From Neptunitalea lumnitzerae (GTDB lineage Bacteria > Bacteroidota > Bacteroidia > Flavobacteriales > Flavobacteriaceae), in contig NZ_BRVO01000001.1 of the NCBI RefSeq assembly GCF_027924185.1, positions 1 through 64,000 of the forward strand: DNA of 64,000 nucleotides, read 5' to 3'. Both the position numbers and the translations under genes were made by a program. The first letter of the stretch is position 1. Each line of letters opens with the position of its first letter. Under the pieces are notes generated by a model. The model searched no databases. It was not told where the DNA came from and saw only the letters and a list, made by a program, of their open reading frames with translations. Positions 8,860 through 19,478 of this stretch are shown here, piece by piece.

Positions 8860-9150
8860 CTATTTATATGATTCATCTTCTACATCACCCCATTATTTAT
8901 AGGGGTATTTCTACAAAAAATACATTTTTAAACCACTACACCCCACTAAATCACCATACTACCACTACTCACTTCCTTGTTTTTTTGATAATTTATAAAT
9001 AACTTCATAATAAAAAATAAAGCATTATCAATTTAACAACTGTAATTTAAAAATTACACATTAATTTCAAATTACTGTTAATTTTAGTTAAATATTTATA
9101 ACTAATAACATAAATTAGTAAACATATCTCAAATAAATAACATAAATAGA
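8860..9150 (+). promoter_or_regulatory. gltB upstream region with overlapping dyads
   Basis: This is a 291-bp noncoding, very AT-rich stretch. A weak CCCC/GGGG hairpin lies at 8887-8906. Close to the gene there are three related half-sites: TTAGTTA (9084-9090), its inverted copy TAACTAA (9099-9105), and ATTAGT (9114-9119), which is in turn inverted relative to ACTAAT (9101-9106). These could be operators for a nitrogen-responsive regulator. I saw no exact TAnnTTTG box and no small open frame that looks coding. Confidence 0.4.
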
Positions 9151-12100
9151 ATGAGCGGATTATATAGAGAAAGCTTTGAACATGATGCATGTGGAATTGG
9201 CTTCATTACTCAGGTAAAAGGAGAGGCTAACCACCAGCTGGTGCTAGATGGAATTACTATGTTAGAAAACATGGAACACCGAGGAGGTACAGGTATAGAT
9301 GTATGCTCAGGTGATGGTGCAGGAATGCTAACTCAAATACCCGATGAATTCTTTAAAAGTCAGCTTGATTATCTGGGACTCGATTTGCCGGAAGCAGGCA
9401 AATACGGGGTAGCTATGCTATTTATGCCAAGCGACAAACATTTAAAATCTAAATGCAGAAATGATATTAATGTTATTCTTGAGAAAAATGATTTTGAACT
9501 TATAGGATACCGAAAAGTTCCTGTAGACAACAGTACGTTAGGTGACACCCCTAAAAGTACAGAACCTGCCATTGAGCAACTTTTTGTAACCCATGAAACC
9601 TTTGCTGAAAACCCTAAAGAGTTTGAGCGCCGTTTGTATGTTTTACGCAAAGAGATTACCAACACCATACATACGAGTAGAAATATGACAGATGAGGATT
9701 TTTATATCCCATCCTTTTCCTCTAAAACTATTATTTATAAAGGTCAGTTAACTACCTTTCAATTAAAAGATTATTATAAGGATATAACCAATCCTTTATT
9801 TAAAAGTAGAATCATTTTAATACATTCAAGATTCTCTACCAATACATTCCCTAAATGGCACCTTGCACAGCCTTTTAGATTTTTAGCACATAACGGAGAA
9901 ATCAATACCATTCAAGGAAATGTAAACTGGATGCAATCTTTCCAGAATCATTTAGAATCGTCTTATTTCTCACCACAAGATATCTCTACATTAAATCCTA
10001 TAGTAAAGCACACAAATTCTGACTCTTGCAACTTAGACAACATGTTAGAGTTATTATACCAAGGTGGTAGAAGTTTACAAAATAGTATGATGATGCTTAT
10101 TCCTGAAGCTTGGCAAGAAGATGATATTATGGATAAGCAGCGCAAAGAGTTTTACCAATACCATGCTTCTTTAATAGAACCATGGGATGGGCCTGCTTCT
10201 TTATGTTTCACCAATGGAGAAATTGTTGGGGCTACACTAGACCGTAACGGACTAAGACCTTCTAGATTCTGCTTCACCAAAGATGGAAGAATTATATTAT
10301 CATCTGAAGCTGGGGCGCTACCTGTTGAGGAAGAGAACATTTTACGTAAAGGACGCCTAGAGCCAGGAAGAATCTTTTTAATAGACCTGAACAAAGAAGA
10401 GTTTATTGAAGACGAAGAAGTAAAGAAAAAAATTGTTACTGAAAAACCTTATGGTAAATGGTTAGAGAATAATGAAATAGAAATTGACAATCTTCCTGAA
10501 AGAAAACTACAGTACACCATTAAAGAAGACCAACTTTTCACCAAACAGAAAATGTTTGGCTATACCGAAGAAGATCTTCACCGTAATTTGGTAGATACCG
10601 TAACAGGAGGTAAAGAACCTATTGGCTCTATGGGAGCTGATACACCCTTAGCGGTATTATCAGAAAAACCTCAGCATTTAAGCAATTACTTTAAGCAACA
10701 CTTTGCTCAGGTAAGTAACCCACCTATAGACCCGCTAAGGGAACGTGTGATGATGTCTACCAAAACAAGTATTGGTAGATCATTCAACATACTTTCTAGT
10801 ACACCTGCACATTGTAAACAAATTACCTTTGAAAACCCGGTAGTTACCAATGAGCAATTAGAAAAGATTAGACAAATTGACCATACCAACTTTAGAACCC
10901 GACAGCTTAACGCTGTATATCTTGCAGACGGAAAACCGGGTAGACTTAAAGAAGCCTTAGAGCAACTTTGTAAAGAGGCAGACAAAGCTCTTTTAGATGA
11001 GGGTATGAATATATTATTACTATCTGATAGAGAAGCTAACGAGCTCTACGCTCCTATTCCTTCTTTATTAGCTACAGGTACCATTCACCATCATCTAACA
11101 CGTAAAAAATTAAGAGTTAGAACAGGAATTGCTGTAGAAGCAGGAGATGTAATGGAATCGCACCACTTTGCTACGCTTATTGGTTATGGTGCCAATGTAG
11201 TAAACCCTTATATGACCTTTGCCAACATTGATGAAATTGTAAAAGAAAGCAAAGGTGAAATAGATACCGAAAAAGCTTATAATCATTATATAAAATCTGT
11301 AAACCAAGGGCTATTAAAAATATTCTCTAAAATGGGAATCTCTACCTTACAATCGTACCACGGAGCACAGATATTTGAAGCCGTGGGGATACACCCTGAG
11401 GTTATTGAATACTCCTTTACTGGCACCGTAAGTAGAATTGGCGGTTTAATGTTTGACGATATTTCACGAGAAATACTTAGCAAACATTCTTTTGCTTATA
11501 ACGAACATACCAACTATTTACAAGCAGGAGGATATTTCCAATGGAAAAAAGACGGAGAAGAACATTTATTCTCGCCAGAAGCTATCCATTTGTTACAACA
11601 ATGTGCTTGGAAAAACGATTATCAGCAATACAAACGCTTTGCTGAAGTTATAGATAATTCAAGTAGAGTTTCGTTAAGAAGCCTATTGAAATTTAAAATG
11701 CGTGTACCGGTGCCTATTGAAGAAGTAGAACCTGTAGAGAGTATATTAAAACGTTTTTCTACCGGCGCCATGTCATTTGGTTCATTGTCATGGGAAGCTC
11801 ATACTTCATTAGCTATTGCCATGAACAAAATTGGCGGTAAATCAAACTCTGGTGAAGGCGGCGAAGATGAAAAACGTTACACCCCTCTTGAAAACGGTGA
11901 TAACATGCGCTCTTCCATCAAACAGGTAGCATCGGGTAGATTTGGAGTTACCATTGAATACCTATCGGAAGCTAATGAGTTGCAAATTAAAGTAGCGCAA
12001 GGTGCTAAACCAGGAGAAGGCGGACAATTACCAGGATTTAAAGTAGATGAATGGATTGGTAGGGTACGTAATGCTACCCCAGGTGTAAGTTTAATATCAC

Positions 12101-13629
12101 CACCACCACACCATGATATTTATTCTATTGAAGATTTAGCGCAGTTGATATATGATTTAAAATCGGCCAACCCTTCTGCTAGAATTAATGTAAAATTAGT
12201 GTCTAAAGCAGGTGTAGGTACTATTGCTGCCGGAGTTGCCAAAGCAAAAGCAGAAGCCATTATGATTTCTGGTTACGATGGTGGTACAGGAGCTTCTCCT
12301 ATCAGCTCTATTAAACACGCAGGGTTACCGTGGGAACTTGGTTTAGCAGAAGCTAACCAAACGTTAGTAATGAATGGTTTAAGAGACCGTGTGGTATTAC
12401 AAACAGACGGACAATTACGTACTGCTAGAGATATTGCCATTGCTACACTATTAGGCGCCGAAGAATGGAGTATTTCTACTGCCGCCTTAGTAACACAAGG
12501 TTGTATTATGATGCGTAAATGCCATACAAACACCTGCCCTGTTGGGGTAGCTACTCAGAACAAAACCCTACGAGAATTGTTCTCTGGTAAACCAGAATAT
12601 GTAGTAAACTATTTTACACATATTGCAACTGAGTTACGTGAAATTATGGCTAAACTTGGTTTTAAAACCATTAACGAAATGGTAGGTAAAACCGATGTTT
12701 TAAAAGAAAGCAAAAAAGATGCTTTCTGGAAACTGAACAATTTAGACTTAACCCCTATTTTGTTTAAACCAGAAAACCAATATAATGTTACCAACCACGC
12801 ATTTATATGTCAGGCTTTTGATTTAGAAGGTAGTTTAAACCAACGTATGGTAAACGATTTACTACCTAAATTTAGTACCGGTGAAAACATTTCTAAGAAG
12901 TATAAAATTATAAACCTAGACAGAGCCGTTGGTGCTACACTCTCTTACTACCAAGTTAAGTTTCAAAAAGAGAACCAGAAAAAACCGCCGTTTATAGCAC
13001 TTGAATTTGAAGGTTCTGCCGGACAAAGTTTTGGATCTTTTACTAATGAAAACATGCGCTTAGTACTAACTGGAGAGTCCAACGACTATTTAGGAAAAGG
13101 ATTATCTGGTGCTACACTGGTAGTTAAAAAGAACCGCATTGCTACCTTTAAATCTAGAGAAAACTCTATTACAGGAAACGTTGCGCTATATGGAGCTACC
13201 AGCGGAGATGTTTACATAAACGGGCGTGCGGGTGAACGTTTTGCTGTTAGAAATTCTGGGGCTCACGTTATTGCAGAAGGTATTGGTGCCCATGGATGTG
13301 AGTACATGACCGGAGGAAGAGTAATCATACTAGGTACTATTGGTAGAAACTTTGGTGCAGGTATGAGTGGTGGTATTGCCTATGTTCTGAAAAATCAGGA
13401 AAATTTTGAAGATATGCTGAATATGGAAATGATAGAATATGACACCTTCAGACAAGAGGAAATAGAATTTATTAAAGGTAAAATTCAGCAACATATAGAA
13501 TACACTAACAGTAGTTTTGGAAAAGAAATACTTGCCGACTGGGATACGTATGTAACCAAGTTTGTGAAGATTATTCCAACCGAGTACAAGAAAATTTTAT
13601 CACAACAAACACTAGAGGTTCAAAAATAA
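9151..13629 (+). CDS. gltB: glutamate synthase large subunit
   Basis: A 1492-residue cytoplasmic alpha subunit of glutamate synthase. It moves the amide nitrogen of glutamine to 2-oxoglutarate. A short leader (about 13 residues) precedes the class-II amidotransferase Cys in HDACGIGF, which is expected to become the N-terminal nucleophile after cleavage. The HRGGTG and LAHNGEINT blocks belong to the amidotransferase domain. The central domain follows, then the FMN/synthase domain with GEGGEDEKRY, KPGEGGQLPGFKV and SGYDGGTGASP. The 3Fe-4S cysteine region is CIMMRKCHTNTCPVGVATQ. The C-terminal GXGXG beta-helix domain (GRAGERFAVRNSG and similar) closes the protein. All parts are intact. gltD starts 5 bp later. 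Confidence 0.97.
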   Translation: MSGLYRESFEHDACGIGFITQVKGEANHQLVLDGITMLENMEHRGGTGIDVCSGDGAGMLTQIPDEFFKSQLDYLGLDLPEAGKYGVAMLFMPSDKHLKSKCRNDINVILEKNDFELIGYRKVPVDNSTLGDTPKSTEPAIEQLFVTHETFAENPKEFERRLYVLRKEITNTIHTSRNMTDEDFYIPSFSSKTIIYKGQLTTFQLKDYYKDITNPLFKSRIILIHSRFSTNTFPKWHLAQPFRFLAHNGEINTIQGNVNWMQSFQNHLESSYFSPQDISTLNPIVKHTNSDSCNLDNMLELLYQGGRSLQNSMMMLIPEAWQEDDIMDKQRKEFYQYHASLIEPWDGPASLCFTNGEIVGATLDRNGLRPSRFCFTKDGRIILSSEAGALPVEEENILRKGRLEPGRIFLIDLNKEEFIEDEEVKKKIVTEKPYGKWLENNEIEIDNLPERKLQYTIKEDQLFTKQKMFGYTEEDLHRNLVDTVTGGKEPIGSMGADTPLAVLSEKPQHLSNYFKQHFAQVSNPPIDPLRERVMMSTKTSIGRSFNILSSTPAHCKQITFENPVVTNEQLEKIRQIDHTNFRTRQLNAVYLADGKPGRLKEALEQLCKEADKALLDEGMNILLLSDREANELYAPIPSLLATGTIHHHLTRKKLRVRTGIAVEAGDVMESHHFATLIGYGANVVNPYMTFANIDEIVKESKGEIDTEKAYNHYIKSVNQGLLKIFSKMGISTLQSYHGAQIFEAVGIHPEVIEYSFTGTVSRIGGLMFDDISREILSKHSFAYNEHTNYLQAGGYFQWKKDGEEHLFSPEAIHLLQQCAWKNDYQQYKRFAEVIDNSSRVSLRSLLKFKMRVPVPIEEVEPVESILKRFSTGAMSFGSLSWEAHTSLAIAMNKIGGKSNSGEGGEDEKRYTPLENGDNMRSSIKQVASGRFGVTIEYLSEANELQIKVAQGAKPGEGGQLPGFKVDEWIGRVRNATPGVSLISPPPHHDIYSIEDLAQLIYDLKSANPSARINVKLVSKAGVGTIAAGVAKAKAEAIMISGYDGGTGASPISSIKHAGLPWELGLAEANQTLVMNGLRDRVVLQTDGQLRTARDIAIATLLGAEEWSISTAALVTQGCIMMRKCHTNTCPVGVATQNKTLRELFSGKPEYVVNYFTHIATELREIMAKLGFKTINEMVGKTDVLKESKKDAFWKLNNLDLTPILFKPENQYNVTNHAFICQAFDLEGSLNQRMVNDLLPKFSTGENISKKYKIINLDRAVGATLSYYQVKFQKENQKKPPFIALEFEGSAGQSFGSFTNENMRLVLTGESNDYLGKGLSGATLVVKKNRIATFKSRENSITGNVALYGATSGDVYINGRAGERFAVRNSGAHVIAEGIGAHGCEYMTGGRVIILGTIGRNFGAGMSGGIAYVLKNQENFEDMLNMEMIEYDTFRQEEIEFIKGKIQQHIEYTNSSFGKEILADWDTYVTKFVKIIPTEYKKILSQQTLEVQK

Positions 13630-13634
13630 TAGGT

Positions 13635-15047
13635 ATGGCTAGTAACACTGACGGATTTTTAAAATATAAAAGAGAGACTGCGAAGGCTGAACAACCTGAA
13701 ACTAGAGTAAAACACTTTAAAGAGTTTTACGCTCCATTTGAGCCTAAAGCAGAAAAAGAACAAGCAGCTAGATGCATGGACTGTGGCGTACCTTTTTGCC
13801 ACTTTAAATGTCCATTAGAAAACAATATACCCGACTTTAACAAGGCAGCGTTTGAAGAACGTTGGGAAGATGCCTATAACATATTATTAAAAACCAATCC
13901 ATTCCCTGAGTTTACCGGAAGAATTTGTCCGGCACCTTGTGAAGATGGTTGTGTGTTAGGTATTAATAGCGATGCGGTAACCATAGAAGAAATAGAAAAA
14001 ACAATTGCGGAAAAAGCATTTGCTAACAACTATGTAAAACCAGCAAAACCCGACAGTTATATAGGCATCAAAATTGCCGTTATTGGGTCTGGACCTGCAG
14101 GCTTAGCAGCCGCACATTTTTTAAATAGTTACGGATTTTCGGTTACTGTTTTTGAAAAGGACCAAGAAGCGGGTGGCTTATTACGCTATGGTATACCCGA
14201 CTTTAAACTGGAAAAGAAATTTGTAGAGCGTAGAATTCAGGTATTGAAAGAAGCAGGCATTACTTTTAAAACAGGTGTAGATATTGGTAAAGATATTTCT
14301 TTAGAAGACTTAGAAAGTGAATTTGAAACCATTATTCTAGCGGTTGGTGCGCAAGCCCACAGAAAATACGATGCAGACATTTCAGATATCAAGGGCGTAT
14401 ACTATGCGATGGACTACCTTACAGAGGCAAACCGCTTTGTTTCTGGCGAAAACACTGAAAGAACGATAGATGTAAAGGATAAGCATGTTATTGTTATAGG
14501 AGGTGGAGATACAGGCTCTGACTGTATAGGTACTGCCAATAGAGATGGGGCAGCTAGTATTACAGAGCTAGATTACCATGAACGCCCACCTTTAAAAAGA
14601 TCAGATAAAACACCATGGCCAATGGATGCTTTAAAATACTCAGAGAGTACTTCGCATAAAGAAGGTTGTAATAGAATATTTAAAAGCTACGCCAAAGAGT
14701 TTCATGTAGACCAAAACAACACATTACATTCCGTTACTATAACCGAAGTTGTAATTGGTAGAGATGCTAAAGGTAACCGTGTTAAAGAGGTAGTACCTAA
14801 TACCACACGCACCATACCTTGCGATGCTTTGTTTATTGCAATTGGCTTTACCGGGCCAGAAAATGCGCAATACTTTACTGAAAAAATAACGTTTGATAGA
14901 AAACCATTTCACCTGAAGAACTATGCTTCAGGAAACTCAAAATATTTTCTTGCAGGAGATGCCAGAACAGGGCAATCTTTAGTAGTAAATGCCATAGCCG
15001 AAGGTAGAGACGCTGCTAAACAAATAAAAGCCATGTACACGGTATAA
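13635..15047 (+). CDS. gltD: glutamate synthase small subunit
   Basis: A 470-residue FAD/NADPH-binding beta subunit that feeds electrons to GltB. The N-terminal Fe-S region has CMDCGVPFCHFKCPLENNIPD and RICPAPCEDGC. The first Rossmann fold is IAVIGSGPAGLAAAHFL (FAD) and the second VIVIGGGDTGSDCIGTANR (NADPH). A C-terminal FAD motif is AGDARTGQSLVVNAIAEGR. The 5-bp gap to gltB indicates one transcript, which ends at the strong hairpin at 15077. Confidence 0.97.
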   Translation: MASNTDGFLKYKRETAKAEQPETRVKHFKEFYAPFEPKAEKEQAARCMDCGVPFCHFKCPLENNIPDFNKAAFEERWEDAYNILLKTNPFPEFTGRICPAPCEDGCVLGINSDAVTIEEIEKTIAEKAFANNYVKPAKPDSYIGIKIAVIGSGPAGLAAAHFLNSYGFSVTVFEKDQEAGGLLRYGIPDFKLEKKFVERRIQVLKEAGITFKTGVDIGKDISLEDLESEFETIILAVGAQAHRKYDADISDIKGVYYAMDYLTEANRFVSGENTERTIDVKDKHVIVIGGGDTGSDCIGTANRDGAASITELDYHERPPLKRSDKTPWPMDALKYSESTSHKEGCNRIFKSYAKEFHVDQNNTLHSVTITEVVIGRDAKGNRVKEVVPNTTRTIPCDALFIAIGFTGPENAQYFTEKITFDRKPFHLKNYASGNSKYFLAGDARTGQSLVVNAIAEGRDAAKQIKAMYTV

Positions 15048-15076
15048 GAATTTAAGTAGTAATAGTTTTTTTCATT

Positions 15077-15114
15077 AAAAAGAGACCTACAATTTTCCTT
15101 GGGTCTCTTTTTTG
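15077..15114 (+). terminator. terminator of gltBD
   Basis: Stem AAAAAGAGACC/GGTCTCTTTTT (15077-15087 with 15102-15112) has a 14-nt loop and a T-run, 29 bp after the gltD stop. Confidence 0.85.
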
Positions 15115-15141
15115 AGTTTAAAACAAGCTATTACACAACAA

Positions 15142-15171
15142 AAAAACGCAGCCCTACCGAACTGCGTTTTT
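15142..15171 (-). terminator. terminator of the pentose-phosphate operon
   Basis: Stem AAAAACGCAG/CTGCGTTTTT (15142-15151 with 15162-15171) has A/T tails. It lies 22 bp 3' of pgl on the minus strand. It faces the gltD terminator and could act from both sides. Confidence 0.8.
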
Positions 15172-15193
15172 CTATATTATATGCGATTAATTT

Positions 15194-15907
15194 TTACAAC
15201 TTCTCAGCTGCAGCGGCATCTACAAACCATACAGCACTACCTGTATCTGGTTTAATAATTTGTGCCGGATATGTTTTTACATTCGGTTCTCCTTTTAACA
15301 CCTCGTATAAGGCAGGAGCTTTTTTAGCACCAAACGCTAAAAATGCAACATTAGCCGCACTATTTATAAGTGGTGCAGTTAACGTAATTCTGTACATATC
15401 TTGAGGTTTTAAGAAATAAGCCACCACTTTTTTCTCTTGCTCTTCAATAACTGCTTCTCCAGGAAATAATGATGCAGTATGCCCATCATCTCCCATACCT
15501 AGAAATATTAAATCAAAAGTTTTACCATTAGCTAATACTTCTTCTAAAATAGCCGCATACGTATCGGCATATTCTTCAGGAGCTACTCCTTCTTTCCACA
15601 TTGGGTAAATTTGGCTTTCAGGAATGGCTACCTTATTTAAAAAATCAGTATAAGCATTTCCTGCATTGCTTCGCTCATCATCAATAGGCACCCAACGCTC
15701 GTCACACCAAAAAACATATACTTTAGACCAATCTACAGCATCTTTGTAAACTGTAGTTAGCAGTGAGTACATTCCCGCAGGAGAAGAACCACCAGTAAGC
15801 GCTACCGTAAACTTATTATGCTTTTTAATGGCTTCATTAGCCTTTTCTATAAAGTAAGAAGCTACCGCCTCATTTAAAGCAGTAACTTCCTCAAATACGT
15901 TTAACAT
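15194..15907 (-). CDS. pgl: 6-phosphogluconolactonase
   Basis: A 237-residue DevB/SOL-type lactonase that hydrolyses 6-phosphogluconolactone to 6-phosphogluconate. Motifs seen are [32 protein letters not shown], and the family signature [16 protein letters not shown]. The start codon overlaps the end of zwf by 7 bp (ATGTTAA), so translation is probably coupled. It is the last gene of rpiB-gnd-zwf-pgl. Confidence 0.95.
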   Translation of the reverse strand: MLNVFEEVTALNEAVASYFIEKANEAIKKHNKFTVALTGGSSPAGMYSLLTTVYKDAVDWSKVYVFWCDERWVPIDDERSNAGNAYTDFLNKVAIPESQIYPMWKEGVAPEEYADTYAAILEEVLANGKTFDLIFLGMGDDGHTASLFPGEAVIEEQEKKVVAYFLKPQDMYRITLTAPLINSAANVAFLAFGAKKAPALYEVLKGEPNVKTYPAQIIKPDTGSAVWFVDAAAAEKL

Positions 15908-17421
15908 TCTTTGTTATTTTTTCGTTTCATAGTATTCACCGACCATACATGCCCATCCTGTGCAATTAATGCTTCGGCATTTTCTGGTCCCCAACTCCCT
16001 GCTTGGTAATTCGGGAAGTTAATAGACTCACGGCTATCCCATGATTCTAGTATTGTTTCTATAGCATCCCACGCCTCTTCCACTTGGTCAGAACGCATAA
16101 ATAAGGTGGTATCACCTAACATAGCATCCAACAACAAGGTTTCATAAGCCTCTGGCGTATGTGTAGAACAGCTATCATAATTAAATACCATTTCCGCAGG
16201 TTTCAAATTCATTTCTAAACCTGGGCGTTTCACCATAAAACGCAAACGGATATCCATTTGTGGTTGTAAGTTTATAGTTAACTTATTAGGCATTAAATTA
16301 TCTGATGCCGCACCTGGAAAAGTAGCATGAGGCACTGGCTTAAACTGAATAGTAACCGAAGATGTTTTTTCTTGCATACGTTTACCTGTTCTTAGATAGA
16401 ACGGTACGTTTTGCCAGCGCCAGTTATCTAGGTAAAACTTAATAGCTGCAAATGTTTCGGTATTAGATGTTTCACTCGTTCCGTTTTCTTCTCTGTAACC
16501 AGGAACTTTTTCACCCTCTAACCAGCCTTCTCCATATTGCCCTCTAACGGCATTACGGTTTACTTCTTCTGGTTTTAAGCGTCTAATAGCTTTTAAAACA
16601 TCTACTTTTCTATCTCTTATTTGTTCAGCATCCATAGAAGTTGGTGCTTCCATAGCCACCATACACATAATTTGCAATAAGTGATTCTGAATCATATCTC
16701 TCAAGGCTCCAGATGATTCGTAGTAGCCACCTCTATCTTCTACACCAACTTTCTCAGCTACCGTAATTTGAACATAATCAATATAATTGCGGTTCCAAAG
16801 AGGCTCAAACAACGCATTACCAAAACGGAATGCCAAAATATTCTGAACAGTTTCTTTACCTAAAAAGTGATCTATTCTATAAATCTGCTCTTCTTTAAAA
16901 GAGTTATTTATTAGCTTGTTTAGCTCAATAGCAGAGTCTTTATCATAACCAAAAGGCTTTTCAATAATTACTCTATCCTGATCATCTTCAGCTGCAAGCC
17001 CTTGCTTTTTTAAGTTCACTGAAATGGTTTCGATAAACTTAGGAGACACGGACAAATAAAATAATCTGTTGGCTCTTTTACCCCATTTCTTATCTAAGGC
17101 TTCCATTTTCTTAAGAAGGTCTTTATAAGACTTCTCATCGTTAATATCCGATTGAAAATAGTTGATATTATCTTTGAATGCTTCCCAGTCTTTTTTCTCA
17201 GGAGTTCTTCTAGAGAATTCCTTTAGACTTTTATAAGCCATTTTTTGATAATCTTCATCTGTAAGCTCAGTTCTTCCCAGTCCAAACACTGCGAAGTCAT
17301 CGGCCATTCTTCCATCCATATACAGATTAAAAAATGCCGGAAGTAACTTTCTGTGTGCTAAATCTCCTGTTCCACCAAAGATAACCACAATGGTAGGAGC
17401 TGCTTTTTTTTCTGTTTTCAT
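15901..17421 (-). CDS. zwf: glucose-6-phosphate 1-dehydrogenase
   Basis: A 506-residue cytoplasmic enzyme that oxidises glucose-6-phosphate to the lactone, making NADPH. The nucleotide-binding motif is [19 protein letters not shown] at the N-terminus. The substrate-binding signature is [16 protein letters not shown] with the catalytic His and Lys. The C-terminal domain is complete, including the [20 protein letters not shown] block. It lies 27 bp downstream of gnd and overlaps pgl, in one operon for the oxidative pentose-phosphate branch. Confidence 0.97.
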   Translation of the reverse strand: MKTEKKAAPTIVVIFGGTGDLAHRKLLPAFFNLYMDGRMADDFAVFGLGRTELTDEDYQKMAYKSLKEFSRRTPEKKDWEAFKDNINYFQSDINDEKSYKDLLKKMEALDKKWGKRANRLFYLSVSPKFIETISVNLKKQGLAAEDDQDRVIIEKPFGYDKDSAIELNKLINNSFKEEQIYRIDHFLGKETVQNILAFRFGNALFEPLWNRNYIDYVQITVAEKVGVEDRGGYYESSGALRDMIQNHLLQIMCMVAMEAPTSMDAEQIRDRKVDVLKAIRRLKPEEVNRNAVRGQYGEGWLEGEKVPGYREENGTSETSNTETFAAIKFYLDNWRWQNVPFYLRTGKRMQEKTSSVTIQFKPVPHATFPGAASDNLMPNKLTINLQPQMDIRLRFMVKRPGLEMNLKPAEMVFNYDSCSTHTPEAYETLLLDAMLGDTTLFMRSDQVEEAWDAIETILESWDSRESINFPNYQAGSWGPENAEALIAQDGHVWSVNTMKRKNNKEC

Positions 17422-17448
17422 AACTAATTTGGGTTGTTTGGGGTTTGC

Positions 17449-18858
17449 TTAATTCCACTCGGTATGGAAAATTCCATCTACATCTGTTCTTTCATATTTG
17501 TGTGCTCCGAAGAAATCTCTCTGCGCCTGTATTAAGTTAGTTGGCAATGTTTCGCTTCTATAAGAATCAAAATACGCCAATGCCGTCATAAATACAGATA
17601 CAGGCACCCCTTTATCTACTGCTAGTTTTACCACATCTCTAGCAGCTTGTTGTGTTGCACCAACTTTTTCAGCTAGTGTAGCATCTAATAATAAGTTTGG
17701 TAAATCTTTGTTAGCATCGTATGCTTTTCTAAAGTCTTCAAGACATACTGCACGGATGATACATCCACCTCTCCAAATTTTTGCAACTTCTTCTAATTGT
17801 AAACCGTAGTCATACTCTTTAGAAGCAATATACAATTGTGCCATACCTTGCGCATAAATATTAATCATGCTAAAGTAAAAAGCATCTTTTAATGTTTTTA
17901 AAAGAGTCTCTTCATCAATATCGGTAGCAATACCATCATAAGGCAATAATTTAGAAGCCGCTACCCGCTCTTCTTTGTACTTAGAAATATCTCTCATTTG
18001 TACAGCAGCATCAATAGAAGGTACCGGAGCCTGAATATCCATTGCATTTTGCGAAGTCCATTTCCCTGTTCCCTTTGCTCTTGCTGTATCAGAAATATAA
18101 TCTAGTAATAAACCTTTACCGGTAACCTCATCATTCTTTTTAAGAATATCAGCTGTAATTTCTACAAGGAAAGAAGCCAACTCAGAGTTATTCCAGTCTT
18201 CAAATAATTGTTGAATGGTTTCATTCTTAACACCAAAACCTCTTTTTAAAAGATCGTAGGTTTCAGCAATTAATTCCATAATAGCATACTCAATACCATT
18301 ATGTACCATTTTAGTATAGTTACCAGCACTTCCTTTACCTAAATAGGTAACGCAAGGCTCTCCGTTTACCTTAGCAGCAATAGCCTCAAAAATTGGGCGT
18401 AAGCGCTCATAGGCACTTTGGTTACCTCCTGGCATCATACTAGGACCAAAACGTGCTCCTTTTTCTCCACCGGAAATACCCATACCAAAAAAGTGTATTC
18501 CTTTAGCCTCAAGCTCTTCTACACGTCTGTTGGTATCAGGAAAATAAGAGTTTCCTCCGTCAACTACTATATCTCCTTCTTCTAAATATGGTAACAATGA
18601 GTTTATAACTGCATCTACTGGCTTCCCAGCAGGTACTAATAACATTATAGCTCTTGGTTTTTTTATAAGTGCCACAAAACTTTGGGCATCGGTGGTTCCT
18701 TTAACCTTATGTTCTTCTGTAGCTTCTTGCTCAAGAGAGGCAGCTTTCTCTGCATCTAAATCTAATCCGGCAACAGAAAAACCATGATCGGCCATGTTTA
18801 GTAATAGGTTTCTTCCCATTACTCCTAAACCAACCATTCCAAAATCAAATTCTTCCAT
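17449..18858 (-). CDS. gnd: 6-phosphogluconate dehydrogenase, decarboxylating
   Basis: A 469-residue enzyme that converts 6-phosphogluconate to ribulose-5-phosphate and CO2 with NADP+ reduction. It has the N-terminal Rossmann motif GLGVMGRNLLLNMADHG. The catalytic-region sequences are VVDGGNSYFPDT, GMGISGGEKGARFGPSMMPG and GSAGNYTKMVHNGIEYA. The C-terminal all-helical domain contains IWRGGCIIRA. Length matches the dimeric long-form family. It sits between rpiB and zwf with short gaps. Confidence 0.97.
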   Translation of the reverse strand: MEEFDFGMVGLGVMGRNLLLNMADHGFSVAGLDLDAEKAASLEQEATEEHKVKGTTDAQSFVALIKKPRAIMLLVPAGKPVDAVINSLLPYLEEGDIVVDGGNSYFPDTNRRVEELEAKGIHFFGMGISGGEKGARFGPSMMPGGNQSAYERLRPIFEAIAAKVNGEPCVTYLGKGSAGNYTKMVHNGIEYAIMELIAETYDLLKRGFGVKNETIQQLFEDWNNSELASFLVEITADILKKNDEVTGKGLLLDYISDTARAKGTGKWTSQNAMDIQAPVPSIDAAVQMRDISKYKEERVAASKLLPYDGIATDIDEETLLKTLKDAFYFSMINIYAQGMAQLYIASKEYDYGLQLEEVAKIWRGGCIIRAVCLEDFRKAYDANKDLPNLLLDATLAEKVGATQQAARDVVKLAVDKGVPVSVFMTALAYFDSYRSETLPTNLIQAQRDFFGAHKYERTDVDGIFHTEWN

Positions 18859-18889
18859 GTTTATATATTAATTGTTATGTAAGTGTTTA

Positions 18890-19345
18890 TTATTTAAAAT
18901 TATCTTTCTCTAACTTCAATACTTTTTGAAGCCTTCTAGAAAAACGTTCTTCTCCTTGAAATTCTGCTTGTAAAAAAGCTTGAAGTAATTCCCAAATAAG
19001 TGAAGTGCCCAATACCCTGCCACCAACACATATTAAATTCATGTCGTCGTGTTCTACACCTTGGTGTGCAGAATAGGTTTCAGAAACCAAAGCAGCTCTT
19101 ACACCTGCAAATTTATTAGCAGCAATAGACACTCCTACACCACTTCCGCATACCGCAATACCACGGTTTACTTCTTGGTTTTGAATTGCCTTTGCTAAAG
19201 GCGCAATAATATCTGGGTAGTCATCGTCGGGTATAAACTCATCGGCACCGTAGTCTATTACCTGATATCCATTAGATTTTAGTAGGCTAACGATGTTTTG
19301 CTTTTGCTCTAGTCCAGCATGATCTGCAGCAATTCCGATTTTCAT
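18890..19345 (-). CDS. rpiB: ribose-5-phosphate isomerase B
   Basis: A 151-residue RpiB/LacA/LacB-family enzyme that interconverts ribulose-5-phosphate and ribose-5-phosphate. The N-terminus has KIGIAADHAGLEQK with the active-site Asp-His. The active-site Cys lies in GIAVCGSGVGVSIAANK. It is the first gene of the operon, so the product of Gnd is handled by an enzyme made from the same transcript. The 133-bp gap upstream holds the promoter. I saw no exact TAnnTTTG box there. Confidence 0.95.
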   Translation of the reverse strand: MKIGIAADHAGLEQKQNIVSLLKSNGYQVIDYGADEFIPDDDYPDIIAPLAKAIQNQEVNRGIAVCGSGVGVSIAANKFAGVRAALVSETYSAHQGVEHDDMNLICVGGRVLGTSLIWELLQAFLQAEFQGEERFSRRLQKVLKLEKDNFK

Positions 19346-19478
19346 AAGGGTCTTTTATTCAAAAACTTATTTTGAAAGAATAAAATTAACTATTTTATTC
19401 GGGCTGAGACCATGAAAACATGCAATTAAGATTTTATTATGATTTTAAAACGCTGTATCAGAAAATTTTTATGATAGC

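Noticed and set aside
8887-8906. second terminator after the acyl-CoA dehydrogenase gene
   Set aside because: Only five strong pairs with a large AT loop. The clear 11-bp hairpin upstream already ends the transcript.
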